64,000 nt of DNA from Bacillus sp. Cs-700 (GCF_011082085.1 NZ_CP041063.1:1674001-1738000); one strand, 5' to 3'. Counted from the stretch's first letter, positions 36,826-45,998 are shown. The notes: generated from the sequence alone by a model not told the origin. Numbers and translations are program-made.

Positions 36826-37215
36826 TCTTCATAGCAGATTCAAAACGTTTTTATGGGAACTACGATGTCTTACAGAAAGATAAAAAAACATCTCTCTTTC
36901 CCAAGAAAAATTTGAATACCAATCGACTTAAAGAAGTATTAAAAGAATACAACGAAGAGAAAAAGACGAGTTACAAATTAGCAGAAGAACCAATTGTTCA
37001 GGGCCGTGTAGCTATGTCTTCGGTTACGCAGAACGCTGACAATGACTATGATATTGACGTGGCATCGTGTTTGAAGCTGATTAAGTTCCAGAAGGAACTA
37101 TAGGGACGAAAAACATGGTCTTGAATGCCTTAAAGAGAAAAGCTAAGAACTTTAAAAAAGAACCTGAAGCGAAAACAAACTGCATTAGGGTCGTATATAA
37201 CGATGGCTATTTGAC
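36819..37215 (+). pseudogene. CBASS CD-NTase (cGAS/DncV-like) remnant
   Basis: Reads FYGNYDVLQKDKKTSLFPKK, then a helix (NRLKEVLKEYNEEKKTSYK) and the nucleotidyltransferase core QGRVAMSSVTQN..DYDIDVA. The usual Gly-Ser of the active site is Gly-Arg. After a one-base loss near 37065 and a TAA at 37082-37084, the frame continues VPEGTIGTKNMVLNALKRKA and TNCIRVVYNDGY. A shifted FDSA then probably marks the third aspartate. The C-terminal half is missing. It would have made the cyclic-nucleotide signal for the SAVED effector. It is certainly inactive. Confidence 0.78.
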
Positions 37216-37331
37216 TCGGCCTTTAACTCGATGAATGTAGTGCTCTATTTTTTTTATTATATATATATTAATATAGAAAAAGAAGGAATCAACGGGCCGG
37301 TTCTACTGATTTACTCATATACATTAAGAAG

Positions 37332-37374
37332 AAACCCAGATAATCTAATTGATATGAATAGTTCATCCGGGTTT
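37332..37374. terminator. Hairpin between CBASS remnant and hsdS
   Basis: AAACCCAGAT / ATCCGGGTTT arms with a 23-base loop and a following TTCTTT run. It could end either the rightward remnant or the hsd operon. The open frame crossing it (37231-37428) has no ribosome site. Confidence 0.5.
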
Positions 37375-37547
37375 TCTTTAATTATATTTGCAGAGTATCT
37401 ATTTAAATTGAATCTTAAGAAACGTTAATGAGACTAGTATTGCTATATCTGATCCCGAACCACAACGCCACCATTGTTATTTTTAGATAGTATCAGGAGA
37501 ACTGTTCTTACTGATAATGATAGGCTAGTTAAATTATTTTAACGCTG

Positions 37548-39008
37548 CTACCTACCATTTAATATTTCAGTTAAGCTTTTTAAAGAGTTTTCTTCTCTCA
37601 AGTCATTAGTCCCGAGTTTTCCTTTAAATGCTTTAGATAAAATATTAATTCGTAAGTCATCTAATCTCTTTTCAAGATTTATTAAATTCATTGAGTTCTC
37701 TTCTGCCATTAACAATTTTTCAGCTTTATTAATAACTTCTTTTTGTTCAATAAGTGGTGCCATGGGAATTTTTATGTTTTTTATATCTTCCAAACTTAAT
37801 ACAGGACGCCCAATTCCATAAGCTTTTTCTTTTAATTCTCCCCCTCCCCCGTTAGGTGATATTAAGCTCAAATGAACATATTTGCTTAATCGCTTATCAA
37901 CTAACTTCGTTAAAGCAACTGATTGACTTACATAAGCTTCTGAAATATCAAAATCAACTAATGCACACTTTCCAACATTCGCCCCTGTAATAGTCGTAAG
38001 TATGTCATTCTCCTCAATTAAACTACGTTTGCCTTCCACTTTTTCCGGCAAATTCATATGTGCAACATGGTTTAAAACCAATTTATTTGTGTTAATATCT
38101 TGTGTTCTAATAAAAAGTGATCCATCTTCTGAATAATACTTCGACCACCCTCTAGACCCGCTTGTTACATAATAAGCTAATTCGCCTAATTTCACCCAAG
38201 ACCAACCTTCGGGAAGAGGGTAAGGGTACTCTTTGTGGTTAACTTCTTTTAAATCATTTGTATTAATTTTGATATTACTACTTTTTTTCTTTTCACTAAT
38301 ATATTTCAATAAATTATCCGCATTTTGTGTAGGTTGATTTTCCTTTCGCCACTCCGCAGTCAACTCCCCACGAAAAGCCTTATCCAAAATCGCCGCTCGA
38401 CGAAACTCAAACGTTTCCTTTGCTTCATCAATCAATCGCTTCGCTTCATCAATTTTATTTGAAAGTTGTTCAACTTTATCAGCAATTCGTTTTTGTTCAT
38501 TTAATGGTGGCAAAGGGAACGGTAAAGAATTCATAGTTTTAGGAGAAACTCTCGGTAAATTTATACCGCTACTATTAGCATTAGCGAATTGCAAAACATG
38601 TGGTAAACCAAGATAGTGATTTAAGAGCTTATTTGAAATCAGGTTTTTAGAGCGATATACGAGTATATCTGTTGAAGCTATACCATCAAAATCCACATAT
38701 GCATGCTTGTTTAAATAAGGACGTAGTTTACCATAAATTACATCTCCAGATTTAAACACCACTTTTTTGCTTTTTAGACCTTGGGCATTACCCCTTTGTA
38801 TTATTCCGCCACCTTTTTGCAAATCTTCTAAACCAATATAGTCTTCACTACCATCAGGTTGAATTTGTTCGTTCACGTGATTATAGAATGAATTTAGTTT
38901 TATCCACGCCCAATTCTCTGGTACTTCATAAGGCTGCTCCTCAACAGGCACCAAAGCTTCCTCCAACAATTCCTCAACGGTTTTCTCCTTCTTAACCTTC
39001 TTACTCAT
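37548..39008 (-). CDS. hsdS: Type I restriction enzyme specificity subunit HsdS
   Basis: A 486-residue S subunit with two target-recognition domains (~residues 25-190 and ~265-430). These are separated and followed by helical spacers (NEQKRIADKVEQLSNKIDEAK and IEQKEVINKAEKLLMAEENS). VPENWAWIKL and LPEGWSWVKLGEL start the two halves. The central EFRRAAILDKAFRGELTAEWR is the conserved region contacting HsdM. The start ATG at 39008 overlaps the hsdM stop (ATGAGTAA), implying translational coupling. The recognition sequence cannot be read from the protein. The operon is complete and both flanks are accessory, so horizontal acquisition is likely. Confidence 0.93.
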   Translation of the reverse strand: MSKKVKKEKTVEELLEEALVPVEEQPYEVPENWAWIKLNSFYNHVNEQIQPDGSEDYIGLEDLQKGGGIIQRGNAQGLKSKKVVFKSGDVIYGKLRPYLNKHAYVDFDGIASTDILVYRSKNLISNKLLNHYLGLPHVLQFANANSSGINLPRVSPKTMNSLPFPLPPLNEQKRIADKVEQLSNKIDEAKRLIDEAKETFEFRRAAILDKAFRGELTAEWRKENQPTQNADNLLKYISEKKKSSNIKINTNDLKEVNHKEYPYPLPEGWSWVKLGELAYYVTSGSRGWSKYYSEDGSLFIRTQDINTNKLVLNHVAHMNLPEKVEGKRSLIEENDILTTITGANVGKCALVDFDISEAYVSQSVALTKLVDKRLSKYVHLSLISPNGGGGELKEKAYGIGRPVLSLEDIKNIKIPMAPLIEQKEVINKAEKLLMAEENSMNLINLEKRLDDLRINILSKAFKGKLGTNDLREENSLKSLTEILNGR

Positions 39009-40485
39009 CACTACCCACCTCGGCAGTTTCCGCAACCATACTAACTACTTCGTCTGATTTTTCATACGTAGTACCACGATCAACCGCACGAAGCTCATCC
39101 ACTACCTCATTCAACAATCCAACAGCTTGCTCCAACTTCGCAATCGCTTCTTCCGCAGAATCAATCGGATCCGGCAGGTTTTCATACACAGATAATGACT
39201 CATCAGCGATTAGCCCAATATCCAAGCTGTTTTCTTTCTTCGCAATCTCTTCGCGGGTAAATACGTTAAACCGTTCATCATTAATACTCGCACGGTCTTC
39301 TGTCTGGTAAGCTTTCACAAACTCTTCAAAGTGCTTTGCAGTTAGCGGATTGCGCTTACCAAAGCTTGGCATGTTTGTCCGAAGATCATATACCCACACA
39401 TCTTTCGTATTGTCTTTATCAACTGTTCCGCGATTAAAGAACAATACGTTTGTCTTAACACCCTGTGCATAGAAGATACCTGTAGGTAAGCGTAAAATCG
39501 TATGTAGGTTACACTTATCCATTAAGTCTTCACGGATTTTGGCTCCAATGCCACTTTCAAAAAGGACGTTATCCGGTAAAACGACCGCAGCACGCGCTTT
39601 TCCATCAGGCTTTAAGGCACGATAGATATGCTGTAGAAAGTTTAATTGTTTGTTCGTTGTTGCATATGTGAGGTCATCACGAGTTGGTCGTTCTCCACCT
39701 TGCTTTGTTCCAAATGGAGGGTTGGTCATGATCACATCGTAATTCTTAAGATCTTTTCCAAGCTCGGATAGCGTATCTCCAAGGATAATATCACCCTGGA
39801 TATCGTGAAGCATGGCATTCATAAGAGCCAAGCGGTGTGTATCTTTAACGAGTTCGACACCACTAAATGCTTTATATTTTTGAAATTCGGCTTCTTTTTC
39901 ACCAAGGTCAAAGTAGTCATCGGTTTTTTCACGAACGTGACGATCTCCTGCAATCATAAACCCAAATGTTCCGGCAGCAGGGTCATTGCATCGTTCGCCT
40001 GGTTTTGGATCTGTTAACTGAACGATCACGTCAATCAGTGTACGAGGGGTAAAGTATTGTCCCGCTCCAGACTTTGTTTCACTTGCGTTCTTTTCAAGCA
40101 AGCCTTCATAAAGATCGCCAAGTCCTTCTTCTTTTGCGCTATACCAATCCAATTCATCGATTGAACGGATGATTTTCTCAAGGTTCTTCGGTTCATCGAT
40201 ATTTGTATTTGCGTTTGTATAGATCTGATTTAGAACTGGGTTGCTTTCTTGACCTAGATCAATCAGTAGCTTTTGATAGTGTGTTTTCAGTTCAAGTCCG
40301 TGAAGGTTCGTTAAAGAGTCCCAACGATAGTCTTCTGGGATCGCTGTTTCATTTTCCGTTTCTTTCATCATCTTTAGGAATAACAGATACGTAAGCTCTG
40401 TTACGTACTGGTGATAGGTAATACCGTCATCTCTTAACACGTTACATAAATTCCATAGCTTCTGTACAATCTGCTGGTTGCCCAT
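39001..40485 (-). CDS. hsdM: Type I DNA methyltransferase HsdM
   Basis: A 494-residue N6-adenine methylase. An N-terminal HsdM helical domain (~1-130) precedes the SAM-dependent core with AGQYFTPRTLIDVIVQL and the SAM motif DPAAGTFGFMIAG. Catalytic NPPF lies in YDVIMTNPPFGTKQGG near residue 255. The ribosome site AAGGAG lies inside the end of hsdR, and the gap to hsdR is two bases, so the three genes are one operon hsdR-hsdM-hsdS. It modifies hemimethylated target sites with HsdS and is needed for restriction by HsdR. Confidence 0.95.
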   Translation of the reverse strand: MGNQQIVQKLWNLCNVLRDDGITYHQYVTELTYLLFLKMMKETENETAIPEDYRWDSLTNLHGLELKTHYQKLLIDLGQESNPVLNQIYTNANTNIDEPKNLEKIIRSIDELDWYSAKEEGLGDLYEGLLEKNASETKSGAGQYFTPRTLIDVIVQLTDPKPGERCNDPAAGTFGFMIAGDRHVREKTDDYFDLGEKEAEFQKYKAFSGVELVKDTHRLALMNAMLHDIQGDIILGDTLSELGKDLKNYDVIMTNPPFGTKQGGERPTRDDLTYATTNKQLNFLQHIYRALKPDGKARAAVVLPDNVLFESGIGAKIREDLMDKCNLHTILRLPTGIFYAQGVKTNVLFFNRGTVDKDNTKDVWVYDLRTNMPSFGKRNPLTAKHFEEFVKAYQTEDRASINDERFNVFTREEIAKKENSLDIGLIADESLSVYENLPDPIDSAEEAIAKLEQAVGLLNEVVDELRAVDRGTTYEKSDEVVSMVAETAEVGSDE

Positions 40486-40487
40486 TC

Positions 40488-43400
40488 TTATGCTTGCTCC
40501 TTCTCATCATTAACGTATAGTGCATAGTTGATTTTACTAACGATGTCATCTAGTTGTCCACCGAATATCTTATTTAATTGTTTATAACCGCCTCTGCTTT
40601 TAAACGGTTCAACGTTAAAAGCCTTTTCCGGATCGGGATCTAATACACTTTCATTGATCAATTGTTTCTCGATTCGTTCCAACCATGCCTTTTGAACTTT
40701 CGGCCATGGTTTCATGGCATAGATCTTCTTCATCGCATTTTTGATCCGTTCTTCATGATCAACCAACGGATCGCCAATGGCCTGCTGGCGAATGAAGCTA
40801 ATGATGTCAGCTGCAATATCCTCATTTTTCGTATCACGCCAGGCGGTTTGGAGACTTTTCTCTGTAAAGCCTTGCTGATCGAGTGCAATTTTCAATTCTC
40901 TTAATTGTGCACGTGTTAATTCTTTCGGTCGGGTGCAAACGACTTGAAGGGCAGGAATCAAGTTCATGTTTTCTTGGATAAACTCATTAAAGCTCTGCAA
41001 GTAGTCTTCTGGTTTCTCCGCTTTGCCATAACCACGCGTCACTTCTTTCACTTCATCTTTGTGTTGAGAGATATACTGAAGGACCGGTCTCCCCCGATTT
41101 TCATCAATGTATTGGAGAACGGTTTGATTGGCAGTTAGTTCCTCCACAACTTCTTCAGGTTTCGATTGCTTCATCCAATCGACAAACTCATTAATCGATT
41201 TGCCACCTGAAATTACTTTAAAATCATCCTGATCCTTTTCCGTCCATCCCTGCTTTTTCCGCTGCACTTTCGCGATCAGTTCTTCTTTATGCTGCGTCTG
41301 GTGTTCGGTGTTCTTTAACTGTTCGAGTTCTTCCACTAATTGACGAACAGTTATTTTTGGACTTCTCACCACAGGCTTCATCGATGTGTATGGTTTTAGT
41401 GATTCATACAGTCCAACGGCATCATAAATGGAGAAATGGTCTTTTCCAATGTCATCACTTCTTCTCGTTGCTCGCCCCAACATTTGCTCATATAGAATCC
41501 GAGAACGCACTCGTCTTAAGAATACAAGATTCGAGATGTTAGGAACATCAATTCCAGTCGTTAACAAATCTACAGTGACAACAATATTTGGCAATCGTTC
41601 ATTTTTAAAAAGGCGAATCGCCTGAGATGGATCTTTAATCGATCCTGTTACCTTCATAACTGTATTGTCACTTATCGGACCGTGGATCTCCTCTAGTGCC
41701 TCTTTGAAGATCCGAACAACCATATCGGCATGGTCGTCCGATGCGGCGAAAATCAAAGTTTTCCCTAAGCTCATTGGATCAATGTAATTGGCTAACTCGG
41801 ATAAAATCGCGCGATTGAAGTTTTCAGTAATCACCATTTTATTAAAGTTGGCGACCTCAATATTGACTTCATCTTCTAGTAGCTCTGTCTCTATTTCGCC
41901 CGTTCGCGTATTGTAGACTTCAACCGATTCACCGGCAGACCATTGAATGCCATTCTTCTTTAACGTTGTTTCAAATTGATAGGGGGGCTCATGGTCGATG
42001 AGATATCCATCGACCACCGCTTCCCGATAAGAATAAGTGAAAACAGGTTTTCCGAAAATATCGACGGTGTGTAAAGCAGGGGTCGCTGTTAGTCCAATTC
42101 GAACGGCATCAAAGTAATCCAGCACCTGACGATATTTACTCACATACTCATTATGATCTCGGAAAAGCTCTTCTACTTCTGACATTTCCTTATCAAGTGT
42201 ATATCCTCGGTGCGCTTCATCCACGATAATACAGTCATACTGATCGACCGTAGGTGCTTCTCGACCTTCCTCGGTCTCGGAATAAAACAATCGTTTCACC
42301 ATTCCCTGGACAGTCGCGATCTGCACTTTCGTTTCAGGATTTGGCAATGCATCCTGAAGCGATTGAAGCTCAAAAATCTCTGTAAACGAATGATAGCTTT
42401 CAAGCTTTGAATCTTTAAAAGCCGCTTCCGCCTGTTCCCCAAGAGCCGTTCGATCCACTAAAAAGAGAACGCGATTAAAACGGTTAAGTTTAATCAGTCG
42501 ATAAATCAAGCCAATTGCCATACGCGTCTTCCCTGTACCAGTAGCCATAGCTAGTAGAATTTCTCTACTGTCATTTTCAAGGGCATTCTCTACAGCTTTG
42601 ATCGCTTTTTCCTGATACGGACGTAATTGCAAATAGTCTAGCGTTTCATCATGAAGCTTCTTGTTTGCCTGATCAACATCTTTCTTTAGTAAATCTTTTA
42701 ACCCCTGTGGGGAATACCAGGCTTTGAGTGGTCGTGGGTGATTCGTTTCCTTACGAGCATCCAAAAACCAGATCCCAGACTTCTCTTCAAATTGCTTCAT
42801 ATAAGGCCGTCCATTCGTAGCAAACAGAAAAGGAACAAAGTAATCACCATATGGCATATGAATTAATTCCTCATCATGCTTGACAACCAACCTGGCATAG
42901 TTCTTCGCCTGTTCAATGTCAGAGATGATATTTTTACTTGTCCTTTTTGCCTCGACAATTCCGACAAACTCTAATCCGATAAAGAGAGCATAGTCAGCAA
43001 AGCCTTTCTTTAGTGGCCACTCTGCAATTGCCATGTTCTTTCCTTTTTCAGGACGCACTTTCTTCCCAAATCTAAGCGTTTCTGTGTCAGCTTCCCAACC
43101 CGCTTTTCTTAGTTGCTCATCAATCAGAACGCGAGTCTCCGCTTCGGTCAGTTCAAACCGACTACCAAACGACTTCGCTCCTTTTTTACGCTGCAATTTA
43201 TCGTCTGATGACACATAAGCCTGTTGCTGTCTTAACTTCTCAAGCTCACTTTCAAGCTGAGACACTTTTTCCTCATAAGTACCTGATAGCTCTTCAAGTT
43301 CTTTCTCATCCACTACTTGCTTTTGAACAGGTTCCTGAAATGCTGGCTCTTTAAAATCCCAGTCGCCATATACTTGCATTAACCAAACTGCTAAGCGAAA

Positions 43401-43739
43401 AGCCATATGTAAGAGGGCATGAGCTTCCTTCTCAGTGCCAAAACCAGCTTCATGAACTGCTTTGTTTCCTTTACGCCTTATCGTATCTAACATCGTATAT
43501 ATTTCTTCTGTAATCAGATCGTCTCTTCGAAGTGCCTTTAACCGATCAACCTGGTTGGTATCATATGTTTCTTTAATTTCCTCATAAGCGAGAACATACT
43601 TCGTTAATGTTTCCGCAAACATGCGTAATTTTATTAGGGTTGTATTTGGATCGCCAAATACATTTTGCTCTGCTGTTTCCCCTAAGTTCGCTAATAAACC
43701 CCATTGATCATTTAGAAAATGAAAGTTGCTGCTTTTCAT
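40488..43739 (-). CDS. hsdR: Type I restriction endonuclease subunit HsdR
   Basis: A 1083-residue motor and nuclease subunit. The N-terminus (~1-110) is a DUF4145-like domain. The nuclease domain has ADYALFIG...VGIVEAKR near residues 245-265 (PD-ExK Asp and E-x-K). The SF2 translocase follows with Walker A MATGTGKTRMA near 400, DEAHRG near 505 and QMLGRATRRSDD near 755. The C-terminal helical part would bind HsdM. Length fits the EcoKI-like class. Start ATG at 43739, because GGGGGTG lies six bases before it; an upstream in-frame TTG lacks a site. Confidence 0.94.
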   Translation of the reverse strand: MKSSNFHFLNDQWGLLANLGETAEQNVFGDPNTTLIKLRMFAETLTKYVLAYEEIKETYDTNQVDRLKALRRDDLITEEIYTMLDTIRRKGNKAVHEAGFGTEKEAHALLHMAFRLAVWLMQVYGDWDFKEPAFQEPVQKQVVDEKELEELSGTYEEKVSQLESELEKLRQQQAYVSSDDKLQRKKGAKSFGSRFELTEAETRVLIDEQLRKAGWEADTETLRFGKKVRPEKGKNMAIAEWPLKKGFADYALFIGLEFVGIVEAKRTSKNIISDIEQAKNYARLVVKHDEELIHMPYGDYFVPFLFATNGRPYMKQFEEKSGIWFLDARKETNHPRPLKAWYSPQGLKDLLKKDVDQANKKLHDETLDYLQLRPYQEKAIKAVENALENDSREILLAMATGTGKTRMAIGLIYRLIKLNRFNRVLFLVDRTALGEQAEAAFKDSKLESYHSFTEIFELQSLQDALPNPETKVQIATVQGMVKRLFYSETEEGREAPTVDQYDCIIVDEAHRGYTLDKEMSEVEELFRDHNEYVSKYRQVLDYFDAVRIGLTATPALHTVDIFGKPVFTYSYREAVVDGYLIDHEPPYQFETTLKKNGIQWSAGESVEVYNTRTGEIETELLEDEVNIEVANFNKMVITENFNRAILSELANYIDPMSLGKTLIFAASDDHADMVVRIFKEALEEIHGPISDNTVMKVTGSIKDPSQAIRLFKNERLPNIVVTVDLLTTGIDVPNISNLVFLRRVRSRILYEQMLGRATRRSDDIGKDHFSIYDAVGLYESLKPYTSMKPVVRSPKITVRQLVEELEQLKNTEHQTQHKEELIAKVQRKKQGWTEKDQDDFKVISGGKSINEFVDWMKQSKPEEVVEELTANQTVLQYIDENRGRPVLQYISQHKDEVKEVTRGYGKAEKPEDYLQSFNEFIQENMNLIPALQVVCTRPKELTRAQLRELKIALDQQGFTEKSLQTAWRDTKNEDIAADIISFIRQQAIGDPLVDHEERIKNAMKKIYAMKPWPKVQKAWLERIEKQLINESVLDPDPEKAFNVEPFKSRGGYKQLNKIFGGQLDDIVSKINYALYVNDEKEQA

Positions 43740-43913
43740 GTGAAGCACCCCCATAAATTCCGAAACCTTGTTATGGTTTAATTGTAACAAATTTAACCAG
43801 TTAGGGGTTAATAGCTGTTTAAAAAGCAGTAAGTGTCCATTTATTTCTGCTCTTTAATTAATTTTTCTGATAATATAAGGTATATACATATATTGTAAGG
43901 AGAGGTTACTGCC

Positions 43914-44387
43914 ATGTTCATAGTAGAGAAAAAGAATAGTGACCAGCAATACTGGGGATACTTTGAACGTATTCAACGTAAAGATCTCCCACATATGAAA
44001 AAACCTCCATGGGGGTTCGCATGGAGAAAAGAATTGAATGATCCTAACCGTGAAGTCTATAAGCTACTAGTTGAAGGGTCAAATGATATACAGGCAGGTC
44101 TATCATTTGAGTATCATGAAGGATTTGTACTTGTAGAAGTAATTGAATCTGCTCCTTACAATCGAAATGACACTTATGGTCTGAAAGTTGCTCCTACCTT
44201 ACTTGCTTTCGCTTGTAAAGCAAGCTTCGACAAAGGATTCGATGGCTATGTGGCCATACATATTAAAAGAGGTAATCATAAGTTAATAAAGCTTTATTTA
44301 GACTTGGGAGCTAGTCACCTTTCGAATGATCGTTTGGTTCTTGATACGTTTGCATCAAGACAGCTAATTAATATATACTATAGATAA
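43914..44387 (+). CDS. GNAT-like acetyltransferase-fold protein
   Basis: A 157-residue protein with a weak GNAT pattern. VYKLLVEGSNDIQAGLSFEYHEGFVLVEVIESAP covers the strands before the acetyl-CoA site, LLAFACKASFDKGFDGYVAI is the helix-strand pair, and NHKLIKLYLDLGAS is the C-terminal motif. The P-loop RxxGxG/A is not clear, so catalytic activity is uncertain. It is the first gene of a two-gene operon with the 55-residue gene 14 bp downstream. Its promoter region is shared divergently with hsdR. GGAGAGG precedes the ATG. Confidence 0.65.
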   Translation: MFIVEKKNSDQQYWGYFERIQRKDLPHMKKPPWGFAWRKELNDPNREVYKLLVEGSNDIQAGLSFEYHEGFVLVEVIESAPYNRNDTYGLKVAPTLLAFACKASFDKGFDGYVAIHIKRGNHKLIKLYLDLGASHLSNDRLVLDTFASRQLINIYYR

Positions 44388-44401
44388 AGGAGTGTGATGA
44401 T

Positions 44402-44569
44402 ATGTTTGGAAATAATCATGTCACCACCGATAAAGAACGTGATGAATTAATTGATGATATTGATAAAAACCAGAAAGGAATCTACGCTCATCCTCATACT
44501 TCAAAAGAGGATAAGGAAGAAACCATCCGGTTGATGAAAGAATTTATTGAGAAACAAAGACAACGTTAG
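44402..44569 (+). CDS. Small charged protein, 55 aa, paired with the GNAT-like gene
   Basis: Begins MFGNNHVTTDKERDELIDDI and ends in a Lys/Glu-rich helix. AAAGGAG sits correctly before the ATG, and the stop is followed at once by a terminator. Highly charged, no membrane helix, no family recognised. Such small partners beside GNAT proteins are sometimes antitoxins (usually RHH type), but no RHH fold is seen, so no TA claim is made. Confidence 0.65.
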   Translation: MFGNNHVTTDKERDELIDDIDKNQKGIYAHPHTSKEDKEETIRLMKEFIEKQRQR

Positions 44570-44580
44570 CATGATAATAT

Positions 44581-44609
44581 GAGTCCTCCATTTCGAGGGC
44601 TCTTTTTGT
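44581..44609 (+). terminator. Terminator of the GNAT/55-aa operon
   Basis: GAGTCCTC / GAGGGCTC stem with a short loop and TTTTT. It begins 12 bp after the stop codon. Confidence 0.8.
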
Positions 44610-44712
44610 TACGAGAAGATACAAAAGCTACTACATTAACCACACTACTTAATATTCAATTCTTAATAAATTGGTCACACCTAATACCTTTCATTCCAAG
44701 ACCACTAAAAAC

Positions 44713-44736
44713 CCCTCTTGCTTCCGCAAGAGGGGG
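44713..44736 (-). terminator. Terminator of tRNA-Ala
   Basis: CCCCTCTTGC-TTCC-GCAAGAGGGG, a 10-bp perfect stem. On the minus strand it is followed by TTTTTAG, 11 bp after the tRNA 3' end. Nearly the same stem occurs at 3466-3487. Confidence 0.85.
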
Positions 44737-44746
44737 TTCCATTGAT

Positions 44747-44819
44747 GGAGCATAGCGGGCTCGAACCGCTGACCTCTACACTGCCAGTGTAGCGCTCTCC
44801 CAGCTGAGCTAATGCCCCG
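44747..44819 (-). tRNA. tRNA-Ala (anticodon GGC)
   Basis: A 73-base cloverleaf reads GGGGCATTAGCTCAGCTGGG from 44819. The anticodon stem CTACA/TGTAG carries loop CTGGCAG, giving anticodon GGC. The T arm has GGTTCGAGCC. The acceptor contains the alanine identity pair G3-U70, and the discriminator base is A73. CCA is not encoded. It is a lone tRNA with its own terminator, at the right edge of the accessory region with its 3' end facing the island. Confidence 0.95.
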
Positions 44820-45062
44820 TATAATGACAGCGATTTCCTGTCGACAAGATTTATTTTATCATAGCTTATATTGTTAGGGCAACTTGTTTTTTAAAATATG
44901 CGAGAGTCTGATAATCACATTTCCATTTGTTTAATTTTATGAAACTATTGTTTATTCAGCATCTCATTCATATTTGAAATAACAGTCAGTATATCTAAAT
45001 CTACTCACCATACTGCCAAAGTATAGAGGGTATATTGAGTGGCTTTAATCATTGAACTCTTT
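44820..45062. other. Intergenic region upstream of tRNA
   Basis: AT-rich region of ~240 bp. It must contain the tRNA promoter on the minus strand; no other feature is clear. Confidence 0.4.
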
Positions 45063-45242
45063 TTAAATCTTTTCATCTATTTGTTCCTGAGGTTCTTCAT
45101 TGATTTCCAACTTTCTCTTTTCCAACTCCAACTTCTTTTCCTCTACCTCTAACTTCTTCTTTTTCAAGTCAAAATTCATTACAAAATATAAGAAAATAAA
45201 CGTTATTCCAACGATTACGGATATAAATAAAAATAGGTCCAT
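45063..45242 (-). CDS. Small membrane-anchored coiled-coil protein, 59 aa
   Basis: MDLFLFISVIVGITFIFLYF is one transmembrane helix (~2-22), followed by a continuous charged heptad helix (KKKKLEVEEKKLELEKRK) and an acidic tail. CTAGGAGGAG gives a near-perfect ribosome site eight bases before the ATG, strongly supporting expression. The layout resembles small scaffold or adaptor proteins, but no family is recognised. It is single and divergent from the Crp/Fnr gene. Confidence 0.75.
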   Translation of the reverse strand: MDLFLFISVIVGITFIFLYFVMNFDLKKKKLEVEEKKLELEKRKLEINEEPQEQIDEKI

Positions 45243-45404
45243 TCTGATCTCCTCCTAGGTGTTAGTTGTTTTTAAAGTATACGGGTGCGTAGTCACAACA
45301 TATTCATATTACTTTAGCGAATAACCAGTTTTAGCACGCCACCTAACTCTTTTTTATCGTGCTATACTAAAGAATAATGAGAATTGGTAAGGGAGATGAA
45401 TACG

Positions 45405-45998
45405 ATGAAAGATGTCCTTATCCAGTATATGAAACGCTTCTCGGATCTCAGTGAATCCGAATTAAGAAAACTGACAGTAGATATTCCGGTTGCTACGTTT
45501 AAAAAAGGAACGGTACTTTTACATCAAGGTGAAGTTCCCGATAAATGCTATTTTGTTTTAGAAGGTTGTTTGCGGCTTTACGGTGTCGATAGAAAAGGAA
45601 ATGAGAATACGTTCAATTTCTATATGGAAGAACAGAGTGTCACGATTTTTAATCAGCATACTCCTGACAAAGTTTCTCCCTACTCTCTTAGCTGCTTGGA
45701 AGACTGTACGCTAATTGTAGGTGATTTAGCGACTGAGCAGGAAGCTTACGACATGCATCCGGTGTTAGAAGAACTGACTCGCAAAATGATGGAAGAAGAT
45801 CTTGGTACGATGAGGGATGAATTCTCCTCCTTCATTTCTTCGACGCCAGAAGAACGCTATCAGAACTTGATGAAAAAAAGACCAAATTTAATTGATCGAG
45901 TTCCCCAGTACCTACTAGCAAGCTACCTGGGAATTACGCCAGAATCTCTAAGCCGGATTAAGAAACGGTCCGTAGCTAATCTCAAGATTGTTGATTAG
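45405..45998 (+). CDS. Crp/Fnr family transcriptional regulator
   Basis: A 197-residue regulator. The cNMP-binding beta barrel covers ~15-115 (GTVLLHQGEVPDKCYFVLEGCLRLYG). The C-terminal DNA-binding domain is short, with a recognisable helix-turn-helix YLLASYLGITPESLSRIKKR. No cysteine cluster for an Fe-S centre is visible, so it is not a classical Fnr. The ATG at 45405 suits the GGGAG site better than the ATG at 45396. Its 3' end overlaps the convergent DUF4386 gene by four bases. A TTGAC-N4-ATCAA site upstream of that neighbour could be a target. Confidence 0.85.
   Translation: MKDVLIQYMKRFSDLSESELRKLTVDIPVATFKKGTVLLHQGEVPDKCYFVLEGCLRLYGVDRKGNENTFNFYMEEQSVTIFNQHTPDKVSPYSLSCLEDCTLIVGDLATEQEAYDMHPVLEELTRKMMEEDLGTMRDEFSSFISSTPEERYQNLMKKRPNLIDRVPQYLLASYLGITPESLSRIKKRSVANLKIVD

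Noticed and set aside
36018-37103. Reading the open frames at 36018, 36542 and 36912 as three separate small genes
   Set aside because: Together they form two known CBASS proteins interrupted by frameshifts; none has its own ribosome site.
37231-37428. Rightward 65-codon frame after the CD-NTase remnant
   Set aside because: No ribosome site, low-complexity start, and it runs through a terminator hairpin.
20363-44569. Intact prophage or integrative element
   Set aside because: No integrase, structural phage genes, relaxase or direct att repeats were seen. Only transposase fragments and defence-type genes are present.
43914-44569. GNAT-type toxin-antitoxin pair (TacAT-like)
   Set aside because: The order is reversed, the small protein shows no RHH fold, and the acetyl-CoA loop is unclear.
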